DNA of 64,000 nt from Balanoglossus misakiensis (taxonomy: Eukaryota; Hemichordata), in the NCBI GenBank assembly GCA_040954595.2, contig CM082589.2, forward strand, positions 5,580,001 to 5,644,000, read 5' to 3'. The position numbers and the translations under genes are program-made. The notes under the pieces are model-generated. The model was not told the origin of the DNA. It did not search any database and saw nothing but the letters and a program-made list of their open reading frames with translations. Positions within the stretch are counted from its first letter, which is position 1. Each line of letters starts with the position of its first letter. This document shows, in pieces, positions 52,200 to 64,000 of the stretch.

Positions 52200-52375
52200 T
52201 GTGTCCATAGCAACGTCTGCATTAATACTGCTATAGCAACGACAGAATTCATCTATTTTCTAACACTAAAAACTCGTTTTTTGACGATTAACAAAAGTTG
52301 TCTGACGTCACATAATATTCCTGACAACCTCGGCTTTGTAAAAGTTTGAATGCCCTCAAAAGAAAAGTTGTATTT

Positions 52376-52376
52376 C

Positions 52377-52414
<38 letters not shown>

Positions 52415-52433
52415 CTACAACTACAACAACAAC
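52376..52433. repeat. (CAA)n microsatellite
   Basis: CAA units with two CTA interruptions near the right end. It gives a short polyglutamine frame with no gene context. Confidence 0.95.
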
Positions 52434-53907
52434 GCAGGAAAAGTGTGTGCCTTGTGATGATAGCATTACAGACAGTGGTCTCGACTAGGGGCAGTTCGAG
52501 CCTATATTTTTATTTAAGTGAGAATTTTTTATAAAAACTGATGGGGTGATTATTCATAATTACAGACAGATCTTTTTGTTGTACTGTATTGGGAACTTGG
52601 AGGTAAGATACGAGGCGGGTTAAGTGCGAGTTGACGCTGGAACGTGTCAAAAATCATATCGTTGAAATGTAAGTACACGGGCGCGACCTCTGCCAGATAA
52701 ATCGTTCCGTTGTTACGCATGATGTGCGCGATTATAGAGTGAAACTTGGACCCTTCTTGATGCTTTAACTTTGAAGTTTCTAGAAGTTGAAGTGACAAAT
52801 ACATACGATTGATATTGCATGATTTTTAGAATGGCAGATCTCGTCCGTTGGCGCCAGTTTCAAAAAAATATTATCGTCCGGTCTAGTTGGTAGTATTCAC
52901 AAACTGACCAGGCTTTTAAGAAACGGTAGAGTAAATAAGCAAGTATTCAAATCGTAACAGCGTCGCTCGCCAGGTATGACGTATAAAGCGAGGATTGGTC
53001 AATTCCTGATAGGGATCTTTCTGCCACGTGCCGAAAGAATATATTTTAATCAAATTATCGGGAGGAACAAAAGAGTACCTGCCAGTAAGCCCTGCTTTTA
53101 TTTGCATATGAATGGTTAGGCCACGCGCTGCACTTCAGACGAACACTCAGCCACGCGACCTCAAGGGGTGTACAACTTGCAGAAGAACTGAGACAACACA
53201 GCGTGGTCCGGATTCGCCGCCAATTTTCATCATTTCCGGCGCAACATGCGGTGTGCATCGCGAGGGGAGAGGGTTCCCCGATGCTCGATCGGCGATCCCG
53301 AGTCTGCAGAAAGTTACGCGCTGGACGGAAAGTTGGGAAAAAAGTTCGGGATCCGGAAGGGAAGTTCGGGCCGAGCAGATGGGGGCAAAGCCCGAGCATA
53401 TGTCCGCTTCTCTTTGTTCGCTCGCCAACCTACTTTGAAGAGGTAGGCCTATACATGGCAGCGTCTCAGCTGTTTCTCTGTGGGGATACACAAAGAACGA
53501 ATGGTTCTGAGTATGGTTTCTCCTGCTGTCGATTTTCGCACGAAAGATCGTGGGAATCGAAAGGAATCGATGCGTACACGGGATATCCGCAGCGTCTGAC
53601 TAGTCCAACAGAAGAGACGCGCAGATTGAGCATGACCAAACTTAATCCAGTTATCGAAAAAAAATCTAACGGTAAGAAAACCCACCATATCGAAAATCCA
53701 TCCGAGACAACTTTATTTGCTGACACCAAATTACTTTGAGAATTTCTGCACAGTATTTGCACTGAGGAAATAAGATGTATATTTAAACCCCAGAGACAAA
53801 AGATTCACTGTTGACTTAAATGCTTTAAGTTATGCAAACAAGACTTTGTATTGTTTTGTGTCATTGAATGAAAGTACGCGTTGTCGGCTTTAAAACTTCG
53901 AGCAATA

Positions 53908-54091
53908 CATACATTATCATACATAGATACATACATAGATACATACATAGATACATAGATACATAGATACATAGATACATACATACATACATACATACAT
54001 ACATACATACATACATACATACATACATACATACATACATACATACATACATACATACATACATACATACATACATACATACATACATACA
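53908..54091. repeat. (ACAT)n / (AGAT)-mixed microsatellite
   Basis: Mixed ACATAGAT units on the left become about 118 bp of pure ATAC units (53974-54091). Confidence 0.97.
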
Positions 54092-56490
54092 CAAATATGT
54101 CATCTCTACTTTGAGAACTTGCACCGTCAACATCGACTGACTTCGACAGCCATCATAACTTCATATACAAGTTTTGAAAAAAGTTGTAATATAGTCATTT
54201 AACAATATTACTAGCCCTTGGAAGTTTGATAACTGCAAAACATAGTATGTTGACATATTAGACTGGAAAAAGATCCCATTTGCATCAGGTAAACTTTACT
54301 TTCTCTGTAAAGTGACGTTTCTTTCACTTCGGGTGACGCTTTTCTCATAATGACGTCGAGGTGAAAGGTCACCGATCTAGATGGACACAAGCGCCCACCA
54401 CATCGATTGTTTTTAGCATTTGGCGGGAAATTCCTGGAAGGGACGCGAAAACCTTTTCACTAAACTTGAACAGAGAGGAAAAAAGAAACACCCCTTTCCG
54501 AATCATTTGCATCCCAGACCTCATAAATAACAGAGAGGGGGAGGGGCGTAGACAATTGGTACCGCGGACTTCCCATAGCGGGCAAGGGTACCTAGTGCCA
54601 GCAAAGGGAAGTAAACTCGATTGAAAAGGAAAAATTTCCGGTGTCTACAATGCTAAATTCAAAGTTTCCTTAAGAATGTCTTTTCCCGGTGTTAATCCTC
54701 CACAATCCGATTATTTTGAATTTAACATCCTTGGCATCAATTGAAATGGTAAAGAGCAGGGAGACCAAAGCACCTGGTATATATTAAACAAAAAACGTTG
54801 ACAAATTTGCTTGCATCGTGCTTGGCAGCCTCGATAATCAGAGAGAATTCTTCAAGATTTATACACTTCTGTTCCAAGCCACGCTTCCGTTACCCATATT
54901 CGCGCATCCCGTTGTCTCCTCGGAATGGAGATTACAGAGTCGAACATTTTTTCCAACTCGCGAAAATTCGCATTTTTTTCTGGCTTTCTTTCGTTTTTTA
55001 TTTTCCATGGGGGGGTTGTGGTCGCATGAGAAATGGCAAAGTAATGTACATGCATTATTGTGGGAATTTTACAATCTGTCTCCCATTGTTTCCTTTTTAA
55101 GTTACAACCGCTTCACACACTAGCTGACTGGGGACTCATCTTGTCAAAATGCGCGAAAACGAGTATCCGAGTCGATATTGACGTTTGACCGAAGTTAATG
55201 TTTTACGCCATCAACAGTTTGCATACCAACGCTATTGATATATCGGTCTCCAGGCGCGGACAGGTCATTATCTGATCGTGGGTTCGCATGACAACGTGGG
55301 TCGGCCATTTTGGAAAAATAATGTTCCGACTTGGTTAAACGGGTGGGAGTTCGGTAATGTTTGGTGGTTTTCGTCAAACAGGTTGAAAATTTCCCCATTT
55401 TGTGAGTTTTTGATAAACTCCCCTGAAATACTCGTTTTGGACCTCTGCCACACATAATCAGAATCAACAAGTGGGTGGCAGTGCGTACGTCCTCAAGTGG
55501 TTGGCCTAATCACTACCAACGCTGATTATACCATACCTACGTGGGAGTTTCTTGACTTGTTGAGAAACCCTCTCTCTAAACCGCCAAATTTTAATCTGGA
55601 TATCTTGTGCTTAAGACCCCTTCTGGAGCTTGGGTCCGATCCGTGTCTGGACTCGAGAAACAGATAAAGTAACGCTGCCATTTTTAGAAAGACAAGCACT
55701 GCCACGAAATGTTATGGATTTTTATTCTATCGCTTTCCCCCCTCTACATGATTAAATTTTGTCTTGATGTACACTGTGTTGATTTATCTTAAGGATAGTC
55801 AGTTTAATAGAATCCTGGCGATATACCAAACACCAGAATTGCATTGAAAAAGGACGGGGAAAAATTCATTCAGAAATGTCCGCCATCTTGATTTATGATG
55901 TGCAAAGTTACGAGTAGTTTCTGTGACTTTTAAGAGCCGGTTATCTAACCAAGTATACATATGACGAGTACTTAAAATCTATGAAAATAGTCACACAGGA
56001 ATTTAAATGAGTACATGTTTCGGACTTGTGTGTTTTGAACGAGTTCTCCCCAAGGCCATTTCCTCGGGTTTTTATTCACTACACTGCGTCCAGGTGTGCT
56101 GGTTCATTGTCCATTTCATCGAACCAACAAAGCCTTTGCAATTTTATTAGTTGATATAAAAAAACTTCCCCGTCCCAACGGGATCAGCGAGGCATATCAT
56201 CACTGTTCACGGCTTTCACCGCATAAACCCACGACAACTGTTACCCCAGACCTGTTTTGATTTAGACCTGTCTCCCTTTTGAATGATAGAAGGGGGGTTT
56301 ATTTGGAACTTAGCCGTCAAGATATCAGAATTCTCGTCAGCGCCAGGGGATTTAGAAAGCAAACATGATAACATAATGGTAAACGCAATGCTCAAATACA
56401 AAGTTTTCACACAGGCATTGTTACTGGTGTGTAGGAATTTCCTACTCGACAATCTGGCGCCAGGATTTCGTGACGCGTCGCAGTTTTAGC

Positions 56491-56509
56491 GGGGGGGGGG
56501 GGGGGGGGG
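56491..56509. repeat. Poly-G run of 19
   Basis: Longest homopolymer of G/C in the window. Similar shorter C or G runs occur at 4034, 6574, 20129, 48851 and 49717. Lengths may be affected by sequencing. Confidence 0.9.
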
Positions 56510-57152
56510 TGTTGGTATATTTCGGCCGATATACCTGAAATGTGGGTTTCGAAAAAACTCCGTGGGTTGAAAAGTGGGTGGGTTCTGAACACATTTTGTA
56601 TTGTACATAAAAACCATACGTGTGAATAATTATAGCTTGTGTATCGGTATGTTGTTATTTGTGGATATCTTTTATTTTTTCCGGCCCAGCGTTTTTCTTC
56701 TTCTTTTGAAGTACGCTGATTTTCTGTTTCAAAGGGAAGGCTATCTTTTCGTGCAACTGCTTGGCAATCAAAATCGTGGGAATGCACAAAATCTCAGCAA
56801 ATAACTATGGAAATTCTGTGGGAACCGTGTGCGAATTGCCCAGCTGTAGTTTTTCATTGAAAAAAATGACGGTCAATAAAGAGGTGTATCGTAGCCCCTC
56901 CTACTTCCAAAGCCTCCCCACAAAGCTTTTCTGAAAGTAATTGTACAAAAACTTGGATCTTTTATCAGAGTAAATCCTTTGGCTCGGCGAACATAACCAG
57001 GGCCACGATTTTCCATTTGATATGTGTTCCAGTGTCGTGAAACAACTAACAGATCTTTTTTCGAACTTTTTTTCAGGTTTTGTTGGGGCAAGAAGACATC
57101 AAAGTTTTAAAAAACTTTACAGTCTTGCACGGTAATTAGCGCCGAAGGATAT

Positions 57153-57855
57153 ATGCAAATTTGCAGGTGTGCTAGTGTGAAGTGACAACAGTTCGAAGGT
57201 GGCGAATTAAAAAGCTATTTATCACAACGAAATAGGCCTCAAGTAATTGGAAGAACCGCGGTTCCCTTGTGCTAAGTTTTGATTGGCGTGCGCGTGTCCA
57301 TAGCGACCGCCATCGTGTCGCCAGTCTGACAGCATTCATGGACGGGATGAATGGATGACGTCACAGCACTGGCGCCAGCGAGCCGGCGGCAGCTGTTGTT
57401 GATTGTAGCTTGTTTTCGCCAATTAATCACTTGTCAAATCTGATTCGGTATGTCATGCGAAAAATACACAACGGACGCTCCTCACAGCTGTGCTGGGCGC
57501 GGGAAATCACATCTGTGCGGCCAGAAAGTCGAAGAAAGTCGAAGAAAATTAAGCGGTGCCGTAGTTCCCCCCGTCTGTGTTGGGAAACAACGGCCGATCA
57601 GGAAGTAAACAAAGGGGGATCCCACGTCCGACGCACAATAGGCCGGCCCACACCACGTTAAATGGGGATATCATATGTTTTCGTAGACAGCCCCCTGGGC
57701 ATTGTTGATTGACAGCCCAGTGAAGTATACTGCCTTGTGATTGGCTATCTAAGTGTAATCAATGTCACTCACACAATCAAACCGCTCGTCGTGTTTATGT
57801 GTAATTAATCATATGCGAGGTTCCATTGGTTGATCCGCGATCATACTGTATTTAG
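57153..57855 (+). promoter_or_regulatory. Proximal control region and promoter of Id
   Basis: Seen in order: an octamer ATGCAAAT (57153-57160); an inverted CCAAT box (ATTGG, 57282-57286); a Smad-type GTCTG (57324-57328); a full CRE palindrome TGACGTCA (57356-57363); a GGCGCC palindrome (57371-57376) flanked on both sides by CAGC; an E-box CAGCTG just after 57390; further ATTGG boxes at 57740 and 57825; and a weak TATA-like TGTATTTAG at 57847-57855. The mouse Id1 BMP-responsive region is known to combine GGCGCC, CAGC/CGCC repeats, Smad sites and a CRE, so this cluster suggests conserved BMP/Smad control. The transcription start is probably near 57880; it is not proven. Confidence 0.55.
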
Positions 57856-58035
57856 ACGTGTTGTGTATACACACGGGCAGATAGCCACAGTCTGAGCCAG
57901 CTCCCACTATCAGTCTAGCTGCAACGACTCAGCGGTGAACGTGCTACGGATACGGCTCCGCAGAGAATCGACTTGCCTATCGGAGAGAAGCGATTTTGTT
58001 TGAACCCCCCTCACACACACATAACTCTGACAACG

Positions 58036-59094
58036 ATGAAGGAAACTAAGGAAAGCCGGTCGTCAAAGCTGCAGAACTCGACGCTAGCTCTACGACACGT
58101 GTCGAAGGACAGTCACGCTATCTCGACGTGCAAAGGAAATAGTGCCGTCGCCGCGGCCGCACTCGCCGCCGTCGGCCCAATGTCGTCCTATCTGGATGGA
58201 ATTCTTACGTACAGCATGCAGGACTGTTACTCCAAACTCAAGGACCTAGTGCCGTCGATACCACCGAACGAAAAAGTTAGCAAAGTCGAACTCTTACAAC
58301 ATGTCATTGATTACATACAGGACTTGCAAAACGCATTGGAATCGCACCCGGCACTGAGGAACTCGCCTCCCCCGCCCCTCATGGACAGACTGAACACCAG
58401 CAGAACACCGCTCGGGACGATACCCCCAGAAAACACTGCCGTCATATCAGAACAGGTCAGTAGATCCCGAGACTGTTATTAAATTTCTGAGATTGTGTGT
58501 GGCCATGTCAGTATGCGACCGATTTGACCTGTGGCCATGTATGTCTTTTATATCGGTATGTGATCAGACGGGATCGAAATAGCCGTACTCTTGATTATCT
58601 TAGCGTATCGACCCGACGAATGAACTCTGAGACACAGATTGCATCGCCTGTGTGATTTCTTTAGAAGACAGTAATCGTGTTTGAAAATCAATATCTACCA
58701 GTTGATTTTTTTTATCGAAAACATATGTGCCATAAATAAATGCGTTTAATTTATGAATGCCGTGGATTGCGGTTCAACAGCTGGTATATAACCGGCATAA
58801 AACACAACTAGCCCGCGTATGTCGACTTGCCTGCCCGCTTATGTTAAAATCAATGTACATGCCATATGTTACAACGCCCAAGCCATAAGCTCCTTTTAGA
58901 GAGAAGGAAAAAATCGTATCATATGGTTCGTTATGAATAGGTGTCAGTTGGCATTCACGGGTTCTTAATGCGTCGTTTGCGATTTTTTGACAATAATATT
59001 TGTCTCTTTTCTCACCCCGTTGTAGGTCAGTCATTTAGAGAAAACCACAAACAGCGCTAACTGGGAAGACAGCTGCTCGCCTGTGAGTTGCTAG
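58036..59094 (+). CDS. ID: Id protein (inhibitor of DNA binding, HLH without basic region), 162 aa
   Basis: Coding exons are 58036-58455 (140 codons) and 59026-59094 (22 codons plus stop), joined phase 0 by a GTCAGT donor and a TGTAG acceptor. The HLH spans about residues 62-101: helix 1 [14 protein letters not shown], loop around PNEKVSK, helix 2 [18 protein letters not shown]. It matches vertebrate ID1-ID4 closely. No basic region precedes it, so the product should bind bHLH (E-protein) partners and keep them off DNA. An AIS-Cys segment near residues 28-32 and a short alanine run (39-45) lie before the HLH. RTPL at 123-126, within SRTPL, matches the RxxL destruction box of vertebrate ID proteins. 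The ATG at 58036 is the first in frame and has A at -3. The C-terminal exon is short, as in vertebrate Id genes. Vertebrate paralogue numbering should not be applied. Confidence 0.95.
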
Positions 59095-59137
59095 TCCTGG
59101 GAACGAGAGTGAGCGACGACTCACACCATAAACTAAG

Positions 59138-59691
59138 GTATGGGATTCCTTGTGTTACACTTCTCACCCTCGTTTTCGCGTGTTTTAAATGATTTTGAAT
59201 GCGCTGATCTCAGATCGGGGTTTTGAAATGAAAGCCAAGCGACGCAGCTGCCGAAAATAAAACAAATTCCCAACATCTAGGCGTGGAGAACTAATTGATC
59301 TCATTCCGCCTGAGAATTTTTATTCCCCGGGTTCGGTGCATGCATGCCGAAAGTCCCCGACGTAAGAAACACCAGGAAAATGTAGAAATGAACACAGTTT
59401 TGTGTTGTACTGGAAAATGTTTTACTTTTATTTTCAATTGAGGATCACTTTGCTACTTTGTAGCCAATTCGACTAAAGTGTTTGTTTTGCAAAGCGTGTG
59501 GTATGGCCATCAGTTGTCGATGATGGTTCATATGGCGTCGGCCACACATGCGTGATCGTCGACTAACTGCACATAGCCATAACAGAGACGCAATTAGAGC
59601 GAAAATATTCATCTGGCCTGACTTCGACATTCTTACGTAGACACAAACAGATTTATTAAATTCGTTTTATCTTTTATTTTCTTCTCAACAG
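59138..59691 (+). other. Probable intron in the Id 3' UTR
   Basis: The Id stop codon at 59092-59094 is followed by a donor at CTAAG/GTATGG (59138) and a strong acceptor with a pyrimidine tract ending CTCAACAG (59691). Splicing here would leave a non-coding last exon from 59692 to about 60585. Vertebrate Id genes also carry introns at or beyond the end of the coding region. Inferred from splice signals only. Confidence 0.6.
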
Positions 59692-60563
59692 GAGCCTTTT
59701 CAGCAAAACACCGCTGGCGGATAGACTAACTATTTATGAAAAATAGAAGGGATTCATCGAATGTTTTGCGCTGTGAGTGAGACAACGTCCACCCATTGAC
59801 AAAATTGACGGACCGATGCAACTTTCTGCCGGCGACCATGACTGATCCATGAATATGGTGCCAAAATTGACTGGGAAAATGCCTTTCACGTGATGGATCA
59901 TTTCGTGTGCATTTCACTCATGCTTGATGCTTGGAGAAGTCAACTGAACTCTACTATGAATGCAGTATCGTGAACTACATTTTGATACAGACTCTTGCAT
60001 TTTTAGCCGTGCTCCAACTCTAAAATCTCGTCTTGCACTGTGACCAAGACCCAACTCATAAACGAAAGAAAATGCGAACTTTTTGTAAGATACAATTTTA
60101 TTGAATTTGTCGTTTTCTGTGACTTTGTGCCTCTTGTTGTTGTACATGTGTTTCCTGTTTGTTCACAATTTTCATTTATTATCATATCGAAATCTCCTTT
60201 CTCAAGTTCATTTGTTTTGACTTCATGGAGATGGTGGGGATTTCAGCAGTCGACCTCAGATTTCCATGATTTCAGCCAAACGCAGGTCGTAACCCACACA
60301 CCTTTCTCCATGGCGAAATTTCACGATTGAACAGGAAGTTGCCCATGTCGCTATGACCACTTCAAATTCGGCCATCTTGATTTTGTCGTGCGCTACAAGT
60401 GAACAGGACAAATCTTTTATTTTCGTTTGAGAAAGTGAATGATATCAACAGTCTCTATACTTTGGGGACAGCAGACATTTTCAACACAAATGTTTTCTGA
60501 TCATATGAGAACAGTTGTACACCAGTTTCTGTGTATGGTATTTTCTTTCAATGATTATATATA

Positions 60564-60569
60564 AATAAA
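60564..60569 (+). terminator. Polyadenylation signal of the Id gene
   Basis: AATAAA within ATAAATAAAA, about 870 nt into the inferred last exon. The spacing gives a long AT-rich 3' UTR, as usual for short-lived Id transcripts. No transcript evidence. Confidence 0.5.
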
Positions 60570-60589
60570 ATTTAAAAGGAATAACAGAA

Positions 60590-63141
60590 GCAAACTTATC
60601 TGATAACATTTAATTCTTTTAAATGGTGTCTCCAATAAGACTGGTTGGCTTGTATGTGAAACAAAATCCACGATCTGATTTCACCTGGCATGGTGTTAAA
60701 GAGCCCCTCCAATGATTGTAAGTTATGTTGGCAAGTTGTCAATTAACTCAGTATGCCTCATATATAAATTTCAATATGGTTTTTGATGACAACAGATTGA
60801 TTGATCAAACAAAGATACGGTATATATATATTGCGGACACGGCTTGTTATTGTAAAGGCACTCGAACCGATGTGAACGGGAGTCTTTGCAATTTCATTCA
60901 TGCACATCTGTCACATTTTCTCTGTCGGCCAGCTCGACCATTTCCAACCCTGCATACTTTAGTTTCTCGGCAATGCGAAGAATTCGTTAAGTTTTAAGTT
61001 CTCGTTAAAATATGATCATTTCCAACTGTGCTAGTTTCGAGATCTGGACAAAACTAGAGGCGTGGTGTTTCGAAAAAATACGAGTGCGTGTTTGTCGCCA
61101 ACCTCGAAATTCGCTCGTGTTTCAAACCTATCAAATTGTCGGGATAAATGCGTTCAAAACTCTTGAAATTGGAAAAAAGGCATGTCGCAGATGTTTTTAT
61201 GGTATATTTTAAAGGGGACCCGAAATCGTGTGAGCGCCGATTTGCTGCCTTTACTTAAAACTGGTAAATGATAATTTGGTCGGCGTATTTAGATGCGAGT
61301 TGTAAGTAGCCCTACACCGTGTGGGGTTGATTTTGTTTCGTTGAAATTAAACCTTATTACACATGCCTGTAATTTTATTTGACACTTCTACTTCCCGTGG
61401 GTTTGACCTGCTGACTATATTGGGAACAACCGACGCAAAAATATGTTTGAACAGCGCGAGAGTGTCACCGTAATATCGCTCTAAATAGTGATGTGACGCG
61501 AGCGAATTTATCCGAGCGGAGCGAGTCAAGTCGCGACGAGATCAGCCCCCCTCTTCGAGTGCACGGTTGGGCGGGTCGCGCCGCCTTTGAAAAGTGTGGG
61601 AAAGGGGTGAACTCATAATCTATAGCGAGTGCAACACCTGGGGACCCCGAAAACCCGGTGTGTACTTTAGGCAGCAACGGGCCTGGGGAGTTTATGAACT
61701 GGCGAACAACAATTTGATGCCTTGTGTGTTTTGCGACACGCTGCACGCGGAAAATAAAAATTCCAATCGGACAAGCCACAGCGAACATCCACCACAATAC
61801 GGACAGGGCAAGTCTAAACAAGTCTGAATTTAAAAAAACGCATTCGAATATCCATTATTTTCAGCGGCCTTGTATAAAACACATTCACTGGAATATATTT
61901 ATATAACAACTAGCCTTTATGACCAAGCAGAACGACACAAGGCCCCTTGGCCTCTCTCGAAACTGCCTGAAGTTTTGTGGTAATAAACGACACGGCTGTT
62001 TAGTTGGCGTGTTGATATTAGGGCAGACGCCGAGACTGGTCACAGACTGCTGTCATTGCTTGTATACTCTAGTGTGTGTATACGACTCGGGGTGATGAAA
62101 TAGAACCGATACGATATATAGATATATCACACATCCTCAACGACGGACTTGGCTTGGTATGTCACCCTATCGCCAAAAACCAGACGCATCCAGCATCTGG
62201 TCGAAGTGGGATGGGCCAGTTTGGATGAGTGGTTTTCACGTCAGGGGCGCAGGAGGGCGGCCTTTGTTACCACAGCACCAGGAGCATGTGACTGCCAGAA
62301 AGCTGGAGCCGAAATGCCCGAAAATGGTTATTTCAATATTGAAAAGAAAGTCATTTAGCCATGTGCAACGGCCATTAATGTCTGATTGTGTAATCGTATA
62401 TCTGCCATCTATATCAATTTTCCCATGACGTGTACAATGTATCCAAACTCTTGTCCCATAAAAGCATTGTATGAATATATTAAATACATAATTACTATCT
62501 CAGAAAATGACTAAAATATCGTGAAAGGGAAAGTCTTATTGACCTCGTGCACTGAAAAAACGAGACACGTTGTGTATCTAGCTAACGTTGCCTTTTTCTC
62601 ACGGCGCCTTCTGAAAATAGAACAGAGCCAGTCGTTTCATGTCAGAACAAGCACCATCTTTTTTCATAGTGGAAAGACTTGAAGGCTGGCGAAATTAAAA
62701 CTACAATGGTGCGGAATACCCAGATACCCAATTTGGAAGCCTTCAACTAGCCTGTGTATTTGTGACTGCGAGAGAAAGACTGTGGCGTCGTCATATGACC
62801 TCAGCTTTCCAACGCTACTGTCTTCAATCTGGCATTTGGTACATAGTAAAAGGAAATATGTCATAGATTTCAATGCCCGCTGACGAAAACCTGTTCCCGA
62901 TAAAAAATAGGTGTTCAGCTATTGTGAATCGACAGAAAGGGCTTGATTAAATTTTAACTAGTATTGTCTGGATATGAAATAATAATACCTCTTCGGTCAA
63001 AATATCTAAAATCACCAAAATGCAGCGAGCATTAAATGAAAAGAACGATTGTTTCTAATCCTCTGGGTTCTGCCACCTTCACTATCAGTTGTACTCGATT
63101 CATGTCTTGAACTAAATTGAAATTTAACATCGTTCTATTTT
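60590..63141. other. Region downstream of Id, no gene recognised
   Basis: Short unconnected open frames only, including 118 codons on the - strand at 61465-61821 that match nothing I know. No repeats of note. Confidence 0.6.
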
Positions 63142-63467
63142 CTAATCACAAGCAGTCTGATAACGAAGATGGCCGCATAGCAAGATGATTCCGCTCACCA
63201 GACAAAGAAATACTGCCATGTTACGTTTGACCTCTTCCAAAATCTGAAGAATTGCTTTTCGCCCCATGATAACCGAACTGATCAAAATCGACCAATTATC
63301 GGCCATCGCATCGCGTCCATCATCGCTCCATAATCGAGACGCGCTCATGTGTGTCACCCGTTCCATAAAATACTTTATACTGCGATGATGGATGTTAAAA
63401 TCAACAGCAAGTTTTGAAAATGGAGTAACGTGGTTCATGTAATTATCTTTCGAATCCAGATACAAGA
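63142..63467 (-). CDS. Possible terminal coding exon of a gene entering from the right edge
   Basis: An open frame of 107 codons on the - strand ends at a stop at 63142. It can start from an acceptor-like ATTTTAG just beyond 63467, because its first codon is TTG and not ATG. The product begins LYLDSKDNYMNHVTPFSKLAVDF and later has a hydrophobic run, MAVFLCLVSGIILL, near its C-terminus. The start loosely resembles the first strand and helix of SEFIR/TIR-type domains, but this is pattern impression only. I found no AATAAA nearby on this strand. It may be chance. Confidence 0.25.
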
Positions 63468-64000
63468 CTAAAATGTTGTTAGCTCTGCTGGTAAGTGTTC
63501 AGACTATGTGCGTGTCAATACTTTTTTTCGTCAATGACCGAAACGTAAATGCATATCCATCAAACATTCGGTGCATTCGGGGCCATCACCTGACAGATTC
63601 AGTTTATCGATTTTTATCACGCAAATTTAGGCAGAATTGAAACGCTACAGTGTCCCTTTTAGCTGCCTATAAAACTTGGGGCTTGCACGCAATGGCACAC
63701 TATGTTACTCGATTCGAAATGTATAATTTTATTACCCGTTGTGGATCTATGTAATGAAAATATTCAATCAATTACCCCATAGAATTCTGTGTTCATGATT
63801 GCATTATCCCATTACCAGTTTAAAAATCGCGTCAAGGACACGGTGGTCCCATTGAGTGATTACACAAGAAAAAGTCTACACCGGAGTACATGGCCATATA
63901 CAGACAGACACACACACATAGCGAGAGATCAATGGGCAACACTGACTGACCGATAAGCTGCTAATGGCATATGTACTGTACATACACTAAATAGAACAGC

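Larger units (their letters stand above)
37781..57152. other. 20-kb region between the kinase and Id genes, no gene recognised
   Basis: The kinase and Id are head to head across this gap. It holds microsatellites, a tRNA-like fragment at 40595, small palindromes and several chance open frames. Two frames look somewhat protein-like (- strand 41376-41884 and 48206-48800) but lack start codons, matching exons or known domains. Distal enhancers for Id would be expected here by analogy with vertebrate Id genes. Confidence 0.55.

Noticed and set aside
57410-57661. 83-codon frame upstream of Id
   Set aside because: It lies in the Id control region and has no protein similarity I can see.
57973-58035. 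N-terminal extension of Id by 21 codons
   Set aside because: The upstream codon is TTG; the first in-frame ATG is at 58036 and begins a sequence that fits Id proteins.

Overview
The window is nuclear DNA of an animal, most likely an invertebrate deuterostome such as a cephalochordate or hemichordate. The evidence is spliced genes with GT-AG introns of 0.2 to 6.7 kb, an Id-type HLH gene and a failed-axon-connections (FAXC) homologue that both read well against vertebrate relatives, many microsatellites, and short non-autonomous DNA transposons. I cannot fix the species from sequence alone.

Three genes can be reconstructed with every intron phase consistent. (1) A FAXC-like protein on the + strand, five coding exons from 16238 to 31630, 336 aa, with a thioredoxin/GST-type core and a long Lys/Glu/Gly tail. 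(2) A protein kinase on the - strand, seven coding exons from 37780 down to 34754, 436 aa. It has a divergent glycine loop, an HND-type catalytic loop and an N-terminal half of about 165 residues that I do not recognise. (3) An Id (inhibitor of DNA binding) gene on the + strand, coding exons 58036-58455 and 59026-59094, 162 aa, with a further intron in the 3' UTR. FAXC and the kinase converge tail to tail. The kinase and Id point away from each other across about 20 kb in which I recognise no gene and which may hold Id control elements.

Layout: 1-16237 is AT-rich and carries only repeats and hairpins. 16238-31883 is FAXC. 31884-34688 has no recognised gene but holds promoter-like motifs, including two tandem copies of a CTCGCGAGA core. 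34689-37780 is the kinase, with two small DNA-transposon insertions in its introns. 37781-57150 is repeat-rich and unassigned. 57153-60569 is Id with its proximal control region. 60570-64000 holds at most one doubtful terminal exon on the - strand.

The three genes show no sign of acting together: FAXC proteins act in axon development, Id proteins sequester bHLH factors, and the kinase is unassigned. The strongest mobile-element evidence is a pair of 93-bp elements (12079-12171 and 35364-35456) bounded by TTAA and CCC..GGG termini, as in piggyBac-type MITEs, and a 136-bp CACTA-like element with 19-bp inverted repeats in kinase intron 4.
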